The notes: generated by a model from the sequence alone, not told the origin. 64,000 nt of DNA from Saccharomycopsis fibuligera x Saccharomycopsis cf. fibuligera (GCA_001936135.1 CP012818.1:1798001-1862000), one strand, 5' to 3'; shown: positions 9,812 to 19,847, counted from the stretch's first letter. A program made the numbers and translations.

Positions 9812-12800
9812 ATGAAGTCTTCTAACCCCGCTTGTAAAGATAGTTATGATACTTCGAAGTTGAAAAATTCTAATGCTGGCACCGCTCCTTCAGCCGGCGT
9901 TAGCAACACTTTTACTACTATTACTACAGCTACTAGTCTCGTTAATAATTGCGTTAACGATCCTTATCGGCTATCTATAGACCAAGTTGCATCATTATTG
10001 CAAACTGATATTGTTACTGGGCTAAATGATGCACAAGTCGCTGCATTGCTAAAAGCCCATGGCCCGAACAATTTGGGTGAGCAGCAAAGTATCTCGTACT
10101 TGCGGATCATAGCTCATCAGGTTTTCAATGCCATGGTTTTAGTTTTGATTATTTCTATGGTTATTGCCTTAGCCATTAAAGATTGGATCTCAGGCGGTGT
10201 CATTGGATTTGTATTATTTGTGAACATTTTCGTTGGTTTTTTTCAAGAGGTAAACGCTGAAAAGACTATGGATTCTCTTAAGAACTTATCAAGTCCTTCT
10301 GCCAAGGTTATTAGAAATGGCATTAACCTAACCATTCCTGCTGACCAATTGGTTCCTGGAGATATTGTCCATATTAACGTTGGCGATACCATTCCTGCAG
10401 ATCTAAGGCTCATTGATTCCATGAATCTAGAGACTGACGAAGCTTTGCTTACTGGTGAATCATTGCCGGTTGCCAAGGACCATGTTGTGGTTTATAATGA
10501 CAACCTCGATGTACCAGTACCAGTAGGTGATCGAGCAAATTTGGCGTACTGCTCTTCAGTGGTTTCTAAAGGTAGAGGCACTGGTATTGTTTACGCTACC
10601 GGATTACGCAGTGAAATTGGTAAAATTGCCGAATCTTTGCAAGGCAACGGCAACACCTTTGTCAGAAAAGTTGACAAGACAGCAAACCGCACTCCAAGTA
10701 AAAGAGAATATGCGTATGCAGTGTTGGGAACATTCAAAGATATTATTGGTAATGTTTTGGGGGTTTCCAAAGGTACTCCGTTGCAAATTAGATTAGCATG
10801 GCTTGCCATTTCTTTATTTTGGTTAGCGGTGGCATTCGCTATTGTTGTGATGGCTTCGCAAAAGATGCATGTTACTAGACAAGTTGCAATTTATGCAATC
10901 TGTGTAGCATTATCCATGATTCCGTCGTCTTTGGTGGTGGTTTTGACCATCACTATGGCAGTAGGTGCAAAAGTCATGATTAAAAAAAATGTTATTGTTC
11001 GGAAATTGGACTCTTTGGAAGCTTTAGGTGGTATTGATGATATTTGCTCTGATAAGACAGGTACATTGACTCAAGGTAAGATGATTGTTAAAAAAGCTTG
11101 GGTTCCAAGTGTTGGGACATTATTTGTTGATGACTGTCATGACGTTTATGATCCTACAATTGGAAAGGTAAACTTAGTTAAACTTGCTGATCCGGCCACT
11201 ATTGCTGATAACAGTGGTACCGCTGTTGATGATGGAATCAAATCTGTTACATTGTCCGCTTCCGATAAGTTACCTTTGGATCTTGAACTGTTTTTGCTTA
11301 CTGGTGGGCTTGCTAATATTGCTTTATTGCACAAGACCATTGATGAGTCCATTGGTGGCAGTGGTACTGTTTGGAAAGCTGATGGCGATGCTACGGAAAT
11401 CGCCATCAGAGTTTTTACCAGCAGACTTGATTTAACTAAAGAACTGTTAGACTCGCAATTTGAGCTTGTTAATGAGTTTCCTTTTGATTCTTCAATCAAA
11501 AGAATGTCTGTTATTTATACTCATATGGACTCTGCTAATGTCAAAGTCTATACCAAAGGTGCTGTGGAACGGGTTTTGGAATGCTGTAAGTTTTGGCAAG
11601 GCAGTATTGATGGTACAACAAATGGTGATCGTGTTCCATTGACTAGAGAAGCCATCACTTTTATTGAAACACAAGTAGATGTTTTGTCAAGTCAGGGTTT
11701 ACGTGTCTTGGCATTTGCTACCAAGGATATCTCTGAACTCAACCTTGATACTACCAACAGGCAACATGTTGAATCTTACTTAAGTTTTCAAGGCTTGGTG
11801 GGCATTTACGATCCTCCAAGAGCGGAAAGTGCTTCATCAGTGGCAAGATGCCATCACGCGGGAATCAACGTTAGAATGTTAACTGGTGATCATATTGGTA
11901 CTGCTAAAGCCATTGCTCAAGAGGTTGGTATTTTGCCAAAAAATTTGGAACGTCATTATAATTCAGATTCGATCAAATCAATGGTTATGACTGCTGATCA
12001 ATTTGATAGCTTGAGTGAAGACGAAGTCGACGAATTACCTGTCTTGCCACTAGTGATTGCTCGTTGTGCACCACAAACCAAAGTTCGGATGATTGAAGCA
12101 TTGCATCGTCGGGGAAAATTTGCTGCTATGACCGGCGACGGGGTAAATGATTCACCAAGTTTGAAAATTGCTGATGTTGGGGTTGCTATGGGATTAAATG
12201 GATCTGATGTAGCTAAAGATGCATCGGATATTGTTTTAACTGATGATAATTTTTCATCGATTTTGAATGCTGTAGAAGAAGGTAGAAGAATGTCTGCTAA
12301 TATTCAAAGATTTGTTTTACAATTGTTGGCTGAAAATATCGCTCAAGCTTTCTATTTAATGATTGGATTAGCTTTTATTGATAAGGATCATCAATCTGTT
12401 TTCCCCTTATCTCCGGTTGAAGTTCTTTGGATCATTATGGTGACTTCATGCTTCCCATCAATGGGGTTAGGCATGGAAAAAAAATCCGAAGATATTCTTG
12501 ACCGTCCTCCTAATAATGAAATATTCACTAAGGAAATGCTTTTAGATTTGTTTGTTTATGGTCTTTGGATGTCTGTCTGCTGTATCCTATCATTTGTTAT
12601 TATTGTGGTTGGCATCGAAGACATGGACTTGGGCTACAACTGCAATAATACTAACGCTGACACCGGCGTATGTGATGTGGTTTTCCGAGGCAGAGCAGCT
12701 TCATTTGCAGTAATGACTTGGTGCGCCCTTTTACTTGCTTGGGAATGCTTACATTTCGATAACTCATTGTTTCGAATGAGACCAGGGTCGGCAAAGCCAT

Positions 12801-13165
12801 GGTGGAAGCAAACTGCTGAAGATTTATGGGAAAATCAATTTTTGTTCTGGTCAGTAGTATGTGCTTTTGCTTCGGTGTTCCCTGTGGTATATATTCCAGT
12901 AATCAATACTAAGGTATTTATGCATAAAGGAATCACTTACGAGTGGGGAATCTCTTTTGCATTAAGTATTTTATTTATCATTGGGGCTGAATTGTGGAAG
13001 TGGTGCAAGCGTATTTATAAGCGCAAGAAGGGAACATTGATGGCCAAAACTTCTGATGATTTGATGCCGGAAAGAGATCCGTTTTCAAAGTATAACACTG
13101 TTGCTAATAATGGTCCTAATGCTAATGCTGTTAATGAGAAATTTGCTGCTTCGCAAGCTGTGTAA
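9812..13165 (+). CDS. ENA1: ENA-type plasma membrane Na+ (Li+/K+) exporting P-type ATPase
   Basis: Fungal type IID P-type ATPase that pumps Na+ out of the cell and gives salt and alkaline tolerance. The 1117-residue protein has: a cation ATPase N domain (about 48-125); TGES of the actuator domain at 214-217; phosphorylation site DKTGT with Asp at 414; a nucleotide-binding domain with EFPFDSSIKRMS and KGAVER; the hinge TGDGVNDSP at about 774-782; and C-terminal helices with the FPLSPVEVLWIIM segment. DAEKT/NAEKTMDSLKNL and the soluble tail ending in ERDPFSKYNT are typical of ENA proteins rather than SERCA or Pmr1. Length matches yeast Ena1 (1091). The ENA subfamily often exists as tandem paralogues; only one copy is in this window. 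Confidence 0.92.
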   Translation: MKSSNPACKDSYDTSKLKNSNAGTAPSAGVSNTFTTITTATSLVNNCVNDPYRLSIDQVASLLQTDIVTGLNDAQVAALLKAHGPNNLGEQQSISYLRIIAHQVFNAMVLVLIISMVIALAIKDWISGGVIGFVLFVNIFVGFFQEVNAEKTMDSLKNLSSPSAKVIRNGINLTIPADQLVPGDIVHINVGDTIPADLRLIDSMNLETDEALLTGESLPVAKDHVVVYNDNLDVPVPVGDRANLAYCSSVVSKGRGTGIVYATGLRSEIGKIAESLQGNGNTFVRKVDKTANRTPSKREYAYAVLGTFKDIIGNVLGVSKGTPLQIRLAWLAISLFWLAVAFAIVVMASQKMHVTRQVAIYAICVALSMIPSSLVVVLTITMAVGAKVMIKKNVIVRKLDSLEALGGIDDICSDKTGTLTQGKMIVKKAWVPSVGTLFVDDCHDVYDPTIGKVNLVKLADPATIADNSGTAVDDGIKSVTLSASDKLPLDLELFLLTGGLANIALLHKTIDESIGGSGTVWKADGDATEIAIRVFTSRLDLTKELLDSQFELVNEFPFDSSIKRMSVIYTHMDSANVKVYTKGAVERVLECCKFWQGSIDGTTNGDRVPLTREAITFIETQVDVLSSQGLRVLAFATKDISELNLDTTNRQHVESYLSFQGLVGIYDPPRAESASSVARCHHAGINVRMLTGDHIGTAKAIAQEVGILPKNLERHYNSDSIKSMVMTADQFDSLSEDEVDELPVLPLVIARCAPQTKVRMIEALHRRGKFAAMTGDGVNDSPSLKIADVGVAMGLNGSDVAKDASDIVLTDDNFSSILNAVEEGRRMSANIQRFVLQLLAENIAQAFYLMIGLAFIDKDHQSVFPLSPVEVLWIIMVTSCFPSMGLGMEKKSEDILDRPPNNEIFTKEMLLDLFVYGLWMSVCCILSFVIIVVGIEDMDLGYNCNNTNADTGVCDVVFRGRAASFAVMTWCALLLAWECLHFDNSLFRMRPGSAKPWWKQTAEDLWENQFLFWSVVCAFASVFPVVYIPVINTKVFMHKGITYEWGISFALSILFIIGAELWKWCKRIYKRKKGTLMAKTSDDLMPERDPFSKYNTVANNGPNANAVNEKFAASQAV

Positions 13166-13336
13166 ATGGGCATCTCTAGGAGATTCTAGTAAGTTTATCA
13201 TTTACAAGTAGGAATACTGAAACAAACAAGAAAAAAATAATATATATATTTAAGCTCAGAAAAGCTGAAGCTGTTACTTTCATACATTTTTTACACTTTT
13301 ATATTCTTTGTGCTGATCCAAACGCTTAGTTTGAAT

Positions 13337-13337
<1 letters not shown>

Positions 13338-13385
<48 letters not shown>
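13338..13385. repeat. Poly(dA) run, 48 nt
   Basis: Uninterrupted adenine run about 170 bases after the ENA stop codon. Runs of this length are rigid and disfavour nucleosomes; length may vary between isolates and between sequencing reads. Confidence 0.9.
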
Positions 13386-13388
<3 letters not shown>

Positions 13389-14035
13389 CACTTACTGACT
13401 TTCCTTTCATCTTAGTCTTTTCTCTTTCGTGATTTAGCAGTATTGCAATCAGCACTAAATCAAATTATATTTTCTTCATTTCACCCAACGCAGTTCTCAT
13501 TCATTAAACTAGTAATAATATATTATCCTACTGGAATAATTTTTGTTGTAAAATCTTTCTTCAAAACCCTTAGTCTTCTCTATCTGCTAGAACAATTGTC
13601 GCAATGCTAGCAATTTTTATGAAAGATAAATATATCTCTATATTTTATTTTATGTGTATGTGACAAATATTAAGGCGAAAAAAGACCTATTGATTTTTAG
13701 ATTGAGATCCACTTCTCTCTTAGTTTGTTCTTTTTACATATTTGAATAGCTACTAGATTATAGCCTAGTATAAAACAATATTCATCTTTCTCATCTCCTA
13801 GCCTGATATTTGGCCCTGTATTATTGGTCTTGCTCTATGCACACACAATGCATCCATTAAATATTACATTGTAACATAATCTAACTCAACGAGCAAAGAT
13901 TGCTCTGCTAAACACTATATGCACATGTGCACACACACTTAGTAAACTCCAAGACCCCACTGGCTATGAACGGGCATATTTATCGTTGCCCGGCTGCGTT
14001 TTACTTATTGAGGGCAAGAAAAAAATGTCAGCGCT

Positions 14036-14063
14036 GGGGCTGGGACTGGGACTGGGACTGGGG
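14036..14063 (+). repeat. (GGGACT)n block with a G-quadruplex pattern
   Basis: Five runs of three or four G separated by CT or ACT spacers: GGGG CT GGG ACT GGG ACT GGG ACT GGGG. This meets the usual G3+N1-7 quadruplex rule with one run to spare. It lies about 300 bp upstream of the MDM38 start in a very AT-rich region. Confidence 0.8.
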
Positions 14064-14360
14064 CATCGGTCGATTGACATAGAATTTTTTTCAGTTGGCA
14101 ATTGTTTTTGAGATTTCAGCATTGAATTAAAGCATTTATCTTTTCTTTGCTGCTTATTTCATATTGTACTTTACTTTTTCAAGTCAATTGAGTTATATAA
14201 GTGTTGGTTTTATTATACATCATAGAGTTCTATAAAAAAAACAGAAAAATCAGCAGAAACAAGATTTACGTTTGTACTCAGTTGATTTGAGAAGATATTC
14301 GTTTGGTTAATATTCTTTATCCTGTTTCACAAAATTTACATACATTAAAATTACTAAAAA

Positions 14361-16169
14361 ATGAGTTATAAGCGCTCGGTTGGGCAAATAGTTAGCCGTT
14401 CAAGTTGGTTAGGGTTAGTGAGCAAAACTGCTCCTGGGTTATCTTGCTATAAATACGCCACCATTGGTGGTGTTAACGCCAGCGGTTCTCTTAGCAAGGT
14501 TAATGGTATTGGTTTAATCAGTGGCGGTAGTATTAGATTCAATTCCCTGAAAAATGATATCGATAAAATACTTAGTGAGACTAAAGACGAAGTAAACAAG
14601 TCAATTAATGAAAAAGCAGCTCCAACATCTGCTGAAAAAGCACAAGAGCTCGCCAAGAAAGCCGAAAGTCAAAAACAACCGAAACAAGAAAAAAAGTTGA
14701 CTATTTGGGAGAAAGTCAAACATGAAGCTAATCATTACTGGTCCGGTACTAAACTTCTTGGATTTGAAATCAAAGTCGCTACCAAGTTGCTTTTCAAGAT
14801 GCTTCTCGGATATGAATTGACTCGTAGAGAAAATACTCAGTTGAAAAGAACTCTTAGTGATGTGCTTAGACTTGTGCCATTTTCTGCATTTGTCTTGGTT
14901 CCCTTTGCTGAATTGTTATTGCCTGTTGCTTTGAAGATTTTCCCAAACTTACTTCCTTCTACTTATGAATCTAATCAAGATAAACAAAAAAAGAGAGAAA
15001 AGTTGATGGCTATTAGGTCCAAGGCTTCAACATTTTTAAGAAACACGATTCAAGAAAGCAACAACTTGATGAAATTGCCAAAGAAAATCACCGAAGAAGA
15101 GAAATTTTTGTTTATTGAATTTTTCAGAAAAATCAATGTCATTGATCAAAGACCATCTAACGAACAAATTGTTAAAGTTGCCAGATTGTTTAAAGATGAT
15201 GATGTTTTGGATAACTTGTCTCGTCCACAATTGGTGGCTATGGCCAAGTATATGGGATTGACTCCATTTGGTTCCGATAGTTTCATCAGATATCAAATCA
15301 GAACCAAATTGATTGCCGTGGTTCAAGATGACAGGGCTATTAGATACGAAGGTGTTGATTCATTGTCCACCACAGAATTGAAATTAGCTTGCAGATCTAG
15401 AGGTTTGAAAAATGTTGATGTTTCTCCAGGCAGATTAAGAGATGATTTGAACACTTGGTTAGAATTAAGATTAAATCAAAAGATTCCATCAACTTTATTG
15501 ATTTTGAGTTCAATTTACACATATGGTCAAAGTGACGTCGACAATTACTATGATGCCTTGTTAAACGTCTTGTCTTCTATTCCTGATGAAGTTTACGATG
15601 TCGCCAAATCCGAATTGAGTGATGATTATAAGATGAAATTGAATGTATTGAAAGAACAACAAGAAAAGATTCAAGAAGAAAATGAACAAGAAAAGAAGAT
15701 GAGCCAAAAGATTGTTGAAGAAGAAGAACCTGCTGAAACCCTTGAACAACAACAGCAACAAGAGCAACAACAATTGAAAGAACAGCAAGAACAACAACAA
15801 GCCAAGAAAGATATTGCTGACAAGAAGAGCAAAAGTAAAGAAGTTTGGAAGGATAGAGAGCCAGTGGAAGGTGAAATCATTAGAGATGATAAGAGTATTG
15901 AAGAAGAAGCCAGTAAGGACGAAAGAATTGTTGCTGATCTTGCTGCTAAAAACTCTAAACCATCAATTGAAGATGAAGCTAAAACTGATGACAGAAGTGT
16001 TGATGCTGAAGCTAACAAAGAGAACGACGAAGGGTTAACTGATAGAACTATTGATAGAGAAGGCAAGAGAGTCCAGGAAGGTGAGTTGGGTACCCTCGAA
16101 AAAGAAACTACTGCTACTGAAATTCTCAATGCGGAAGCAGCTAAAAAGCAAGCCGAATCTAAAAAGTAA
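14361..16169 (+). CDS. MDM38: Mitochondrial inner membrane LETM1-family protein (Mdm38)
   Basis: LETM1/Mdm38 proteins act in mitochondrial K+/H+ exchange, volume control and in binding mitoribosomes for membrane insertion. The 602-residue product has a basic, Ser-rich presequence (about 1-60), a single transmembrane helix at about 170-194 (VPFSAFVLVPFAELLLPVAL), and the conserved LETM1 ribosome-binding domain (about 195-420, with LSRPQLVAMAKYMGLTPFG and SLSTTELKLACRSRG). A long Gln/Glu coiled coil (about 420-500) and a charged, repetitive tail follow. Yeast Mdm38 is 573 residues. The ATG follows ACTAAAAA and the next gene, DUT1, is convergent. The tail is low complexity and likely poorly conserved. 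Confidence 0.92.
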   Translation: MSYKRSVGQIVSRSSWLGLVSKTAPGLSCYKYATIGGVNASGSLSKVNGIGLISGGSIRFNSLKNDIDKILSETKDEVNKSINEKAAPTSAEKAQELAKKAESQKQPKQEKKLTIWEKVKHEANHYWSGTKLLGFEIKVATKLLFKMLLGYELTRRENTQLKRTLSDVLRLVPFSAFVLVPFAELLLPVALKIFPNLLPSTYESNQDKQKKREKLMAIRSKASTFLRNTIQESNNLMKLPKKITEEEKFLFIEFFRKINVIDQRPSNEQIVKVARLFKDDDVLDNLSRPQLVAMAKYMGLTPFGSDSFIRYQIRTKLIAVVQDDRAIRYEGVDSLSTTELKLACRSRGLKNVDVSPGRLRDDLNTWLELRLNQKIPSTLLILSSIYTYGQSDVDNYYDALLNVLSSIPDEVYDVAKSELSDDYKMKLNVLKEQQEKIQEENEQEKKMSQKIVEEEEPAETLEQQQQQEQQQLKEQQEQQQAKKDIADKKSKSKEVWKDREPVEGEIIRDDKSIEEEASKDERIVADLAAKNSKPSIEDEAKTDDRSVDAEANKENDEGLTDRTIDREGKRVQEGELGTLEKETTATEILNAEAAKKQAESKK

Positions 16170-16682
16170 GTCAAAATGAACTTTAGCGAAATGTAGTTTA
16201 TTTCTACTGCCTTGTCTTCTGTTTGACTTCACTTATTGATGTCATGAGATGCGCCTACATTCAATAACAAATGGAATTCAAAGTTTATATTCATGTATCT
16301 ATATCACATTTATGCCCTTATTTATTAAACTCTCAATTTTTTTATTTTTTACTTATTATTGGGTTTTCTTTTTATTATGTTCTTCTGTGATGATTGTTTT
16401 TATATTTTTACTTTTATTTCTATACCACACAACATTACTGTCTCGGGTTTCGAGCCTTTACTTTTTTTTTCTAACTGCCCATATTGGGTCTGATGAAATG
16501 ACGAAACTTACTTTATGTGCGACGATACTGAACAAAAAGGAAAAAAATTGATGAAAAATTTTCAAATAAAACAAAACAATACTAATACATACATTTGAAA
16601 AATATAAAAACTCTAAGAACACCGAAAAAAATTAACATAAATATAAATCGTAACAAAAAGAGAAAGCGCTTTTTGTCAGTAC
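16170..16682. other. Convergent intergenic region MDM38 / DUT1
   Basis: AT-rich shared 3' region of two convergent genes. Nothing else is seen. Confidence 0.5.
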
Positions 16683-17345
16683 TTAGTTACCAGTACTGCC
16701 AAATCCACCTTCGCCTCTACTAGTATTATCCAATTCAGATTGTTCAATCTCCACAATATCAGCATTGACAATTTTTTCCAACACTAACTGGGCAATTCTA
16801 TCACCTTTTTTGATTTCAAAATCTTTTTTGGAATGATTAAATAAAGCGACTTTCACTTCTCCGCGATAATCAGCATCAATGACACCGGCGCCAGTACTAA
16901 TACCATGCTTTACAGTCAATCCAGAACGTGGAGCAACTCTACCATAAGTACCAATTGGAACAATGATGGAAATATCAGTAGAGACTAATCCTTGACCCTG
17001 AGCTGGAATAAGAGCTTCAGCAGAAGCATAAATGTCGTAGCCAGCGGCAAGGGCAGAACCTTTGGTTGGTAAAGTGGCATTTTCTGACCTTTTGTAAACT
17101 TTGAGTTGATCATTAAGCTTTTGCTTTTTTGGCTGTTGTTCAACAACAGCAGCATCGCCGCTAGCGGCTGGAGTTTCGAGCTTGACTTCCTGTGTTTTGG
17201 TATCAGCGGTCATTATTATTGTGGATGATTTTGTTGATATATTATAGGCAAGGACTAACTTGCGAATTGTAAATGACTGGTTTTTAGTGGTTAACAGTGA
17301 TTTAGTAATGTATCTCGAAGTGGTAAAACAAGATAAAAAGCTCAT
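16683..17345 (-). CDS. DUT1: dUTP pyrophosphatase, with a predicted mitochondrial leader form
   Basis: Hydrolyses dUTP to dUMP and PPi, keeping uracil out of DNA and feeding dTMP synthesis; acts as a homotrimer. All five family motifs are present in order: [42 protein letters not shown] and the C-terminal [10 protein letters not shown] arm. Two in-frame ATGs exist. The first (17345) gives 220 residues and begins [15 protein letters not shown], rich in Ser/Thr/Lys/Arg with no acidic residue for about 44 residues, as in a mitochondrial presequence. The second (17213) gives 176 residues starting MTADTK and is the likely nuclear form. An ACGCGT site lies 96 bp before the first ATG. Yeast Dut1 is 147 residues. 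The enzyme call is near certain; dual targeting is inferred. Confidence 0.93.
   Translation of the reverse strand: MSFLSCFTTSRYITKSLLTTKNQSFTIRKLVLAYNISTKSSTIIMTADTKTQEVKLETPAASGDAAVVEQQPKKQKLNDQLKVYKRSENATLPTKGSALAAGYDIYASAEALIPAQGQGLVSTDISIIVPIGTYGRVAPRSGLTVKHGISTGAGVIDADYRGEVKVALFNHSKKDFEIKKGDRIAQLVLEKIVNADIVEIEQSELDNTSRGEGGFGSTGN
17213..17215 (-). other. DUT1: Internal start for the short (nuclear) dUTPase form; codon lies at 17211-17213
   Basis: Second in-frame ATG of the gene, read on the minus strand with its A at 17213. Translation from here gives a 176-residue enzyme with a charged N-terminal segment ending in KKQKLND, which could serve as a nuclear signal. Leaky scanning past the first ATG or a second transcript start would supply it. 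Confidence 0.45.
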
Positions 17346-17440
17346 AAAACTAAGTCGCAAAAAAAAAAATGAAAACTCATAAAAAAAAGGAGGGATCTTG
17401 GTGAGCTTATATATTTGATAAAAACCTTGGGCCACCACGA

Positions 17441-17446
17441 ACGCGT
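17441..17446. promoter_or_regulatory. MCB (ACGCGT) element of the dUTPase promoter
   Basis: A perfect MluI cell-cycle box lies 96 bp upstream of the first dUTPase ATG, and a CGCG-containing half-site sits about 75 bp further out (near 17517). MBF acts through this motif on S-phase DNA synthesis genes in yeasts, and dUTPase is a typical target. Confidence 0.6.
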
Positions 17447-17804
17447 AGAAAAAATTAAAAACAGTTAAATAGTTAACTGTTATTGTTACTGAAATTTATT
17501 TATTTTTGGCGCAACCGCGTTCCGGCATGGTGCACATGACTATAAACCCTCGCAATTGAACTTTGTATTGAACACTACAATATATCCTACAGACACAGCA
17601 TATGGACTGAATTGAGTGAGCCATACATAACTAACAAGAAAACGAATCAGGGATGGAAAGATAAATGAAGGAGAAATGAAATCAAGATCAGTTAAAAAAA
17701 ATTGTAGGATAGTCAAAAATTTACCTTAGGGCAGCGATTTCCAGAATCAACACCACCGAGAAGTGAACGTGGAAGTATGGGTGCATGCAAATTAAACACA
17801 ACAA

Positions 17805-17844
<40 letters not shown>

Positions 17845-17912
17845 AGAGAAAGAGAAAAAGAAAAATAAAGAGATAAACTACATCTTCTTATAAGCATAAA
17901 ATTAAGGCTCGA
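17447..17912. other. Intergenic region upstream of DUT1
   Basis: No gene seen. It includes the DUT1 promoter and a 31-nt A run (17811-17841) located 72-102 bp beyond the stop of the secreted-protein gene, so poly(T) on that gene's sense strand. Confidence 0.5.
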
Positions 17913-18677
17913 TCAGAGGAAATAATAACAACCAGCTTCACAGACACCATATAACACCGTGAGTCCCGTCACTTGCCAGCAATTTTCCACCATGTTCGAA
18001 GTTTGTTGGAGATAGTTGCACAAAGTCAAACATTGATTACTAGTAAAGATTGGAGTGGTACCATCTCTTTTCATCAATTCTAACTCATCATCATTCCACA
18101 AAGTAGTTATTTGACTAGCGTTATTTCTATTGTAGGTTCTATTGAGAAGGTCACTGCTACCAGCAACGGAGGAACTGTTCAGTTGCGAAGCGAGTCTTTT
18201 TAAATACAAATATTCGGCCAGTAATTCGAGTCTAATATCATCTTGGAAAGTGGTATTAATGTTATGATTGCCAGACTGCTGTTGTTTTAAGGCGGTCTTC
18301 TGCTGAATACCTAGCAATCTCAATAAGGTTGATTTATCCTGGGTAGCGTTTCTATTCTGATTGTCTTCTTCACTTGGCCATTGGTATTGCATATCATATC
18401 CACAGAGTTCTTTACGAGCTGCTTGATACCAGAATGTTTGATTTAAGTATTGGAATTGTGGTGTAGCAGCAATACATTGGCCGAATTTGAAAAAACGGTT
18501 ACTGACGTCGTCACAGAGATCCAATCCTAAGATGCCGCTGCCAGCTTTGAGCTGAGGAGTGTAGGATAGTTGTTGCAGTTCTTGTTGAGGAGCTGTTGGG
18601 ATAGCAGCACCTTGAGCAATAGTGATCAAAGAAAAAGCTACTGCAATGAGTAGGGAGAACAGGTGGCTTCTGAGCAT
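17913..18677 (-). CDS. Secreted cysteine-containing protein of unknown function
   Basis: Not recognised. The 254-residue product has a clear signal peptide (about 1-23, LFSLLIAVAFSLITIAQG, cut before AAIPT), no transmembrane helix and no GPI signal, so it should be secreted. It has six N-glycosylation sequons (NQT 79, NAT 110, NTT 141, NSS 167, NRT 179, NAS 186) and eight cysteines: three in the N-half (55, 68, 92) and five in the tail (216, 220, 233, 246, 250). A Lys-Arg pair at 203-204 resembles a Kex2 site; cutting there would free a 50-residue hydrophobic peptide with five cysteines that ends CEAGCYYFL. The middle is Gln/Asn-rich. It could be a mating- or wall-related secreted protein. 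Function is open. Confidence 0.75.
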   Translation of the reverse strand: MLRSHLFSLLIAVAFSLITIAQGAAIPTAPQQELQQLSYTPQLKAGSGILGLDLCDDVSNRFFKFGQCIAATPQFQYLNQTFWYQAARKELCGYDMQYQWPSEEDNQNRNATQDKSTLLRLLGIQQKTALKQQQSGNHNINTTFQDDIRLELLAEYLYLKRLASQLNSSSVAGSSDLLNRTYNRNNASQITTLWNDDELELMKRDGTTPIFTSNQCLTLCNYLQQTSNMVENCWQVTGLTVLYGVCEAGCYYFL

Positions 18678-19842
18678 GGCTGAGTGGGTGCACTACGTTG
18701 TAATAGTTCCCGATGATTAATGGTTAATGATATATGATCTATTAAAACTGATGTACGATTTTCCTTAAGAAGCAATTCCTAAGTATCTCAATGGCTACCT
18801 AGAGGAACGGCTTGCTTTATAAGAGACAAAAACTACAAGCTAATCATGGGATTAAATGGGCTCTATACTACTATTGCTATATTTATCATCCTTTATGGAC
18901 TCCAGTTACCATCACTATGGCACTATAATGTGATGCCTTCAATTCTCTTACCGTTTTGGCAACGCTTGTCTTATTATAAGTCAGCGCAAGCGGCGGTGGT
19001 TGGAATGGAATGAAGGGTGCCACACCCTCTGCAACCATATATTTTGAGCGGCGCATTCTGACTCTATTTTTGCCTTGAAGCACCAACTGCAAAACGGCAA
19101 GGACCATCAAGGATTAACATGATACAGTTTTGAAATACTTGGTATTTTTCCAAACAGCCAAACGAAGCATACTAGCACCCTTTTAGCTTTTTGGCTGCCC
19201 TTTTGGCGCAGGGTCCGCATTCCTATCTTTATAACATTATCTGGATGAAAATGACTGTGATCAAATCTTCGCAAAGCACAAAAAAAGAGCTAAATTGAGT
19301 CTAAAGTGTTTGTAGTAATATTAGTATGTCCACAACATTTGCTCGCATATTTTTTTTTTTTTTTTTTTTTACACACAAGACCAATGTACTAACTATGTAC
19401 TAACTATATCAGTAATATCAAATTCTATATCAACAAATCGAAACACAGACACATAATATTTTTGGCCTGATACTTTCTATAATCTTCTATTTGGTTCCAC
19501 AACATAAATATTTACTAATTGGTATAGCTCAACCCTATTATGTGTTATATTCTGTCTGGTTATTATAAATATACGGTTCAACCCAATATTGCTATATATT
19601 TATTATTATTTAGTGAGATCAGAAATACAAGGAATTTTAAGAGAAGAACGAGTATCTCAGAATAGAGAAGATCCTGAAAGGTTGAAGTCTAAGAGCCATA
19701 CGAGAACTTTGAGGAAGATTACAGTGTCTAGGGGCTGCAGAAAACATATCTCTTTAAGAAGAACCAGGGGTTAGAGAATCAATATAAAATAATAGTATAT
19801 ATCAGAGCCGAGACAGTGGGGAATTCTGGTCCTTATTCTAAA
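18678..19842. other. Intergenic region between the secreted-protein gene and the Ty3-like element
   Basis: No protein gene seen. It contains a 21-nt T run (19350-19370), a set of perfect yeast splice signals with no coding frame (19324-19412), and from about 19572 a degenerate copy of a repeat also found near 52.2 and 52.8 kb. Confidence 0.5.
19572..19645 (+). repeat. Degenerate dispersed repeat, copy 1
   Basis: Starts with ACGGTTCAACCCAATATTG and continues AT-rich. It matches 52758-52830 on the same strand with scattered differences and the first 35 bases or so match 52164-52198 in inverted orientation. Its position next to tRNA genes and another element suggests an old LTR or internal fragment; family not determined. 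Confidence 0.55.
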
Positions 19843-19847
19843 AAGAT
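19843..19847. repeat. Target site duplication, left copy (AAGAT)
   Basis: Five-base duplication AAGAT directly before the left LTR, matching 22648-22652 directly after the right LTR. Five bases is the size expected for Ty3/gypsy integration. Confidence 0.85.

Larger units (their letters stand above)
13166..14360. other. Intergenic region ENA to MDM38
   Basis: No gene seen. It holds a 48-nt A run (13338-13385), AT-rich sequence, and one short G-rich block (14036-14063) that stands out from its surroundings. Two short ORFs are not credible. Confidence 0.55.

Noticed and set aside
17346-17438. 31-residue extension upstream of the first DUT1 ATG
   Set aside because: It would start at GTG and the MCB site lies 3 bases before it, so transcription probably begins downstream.
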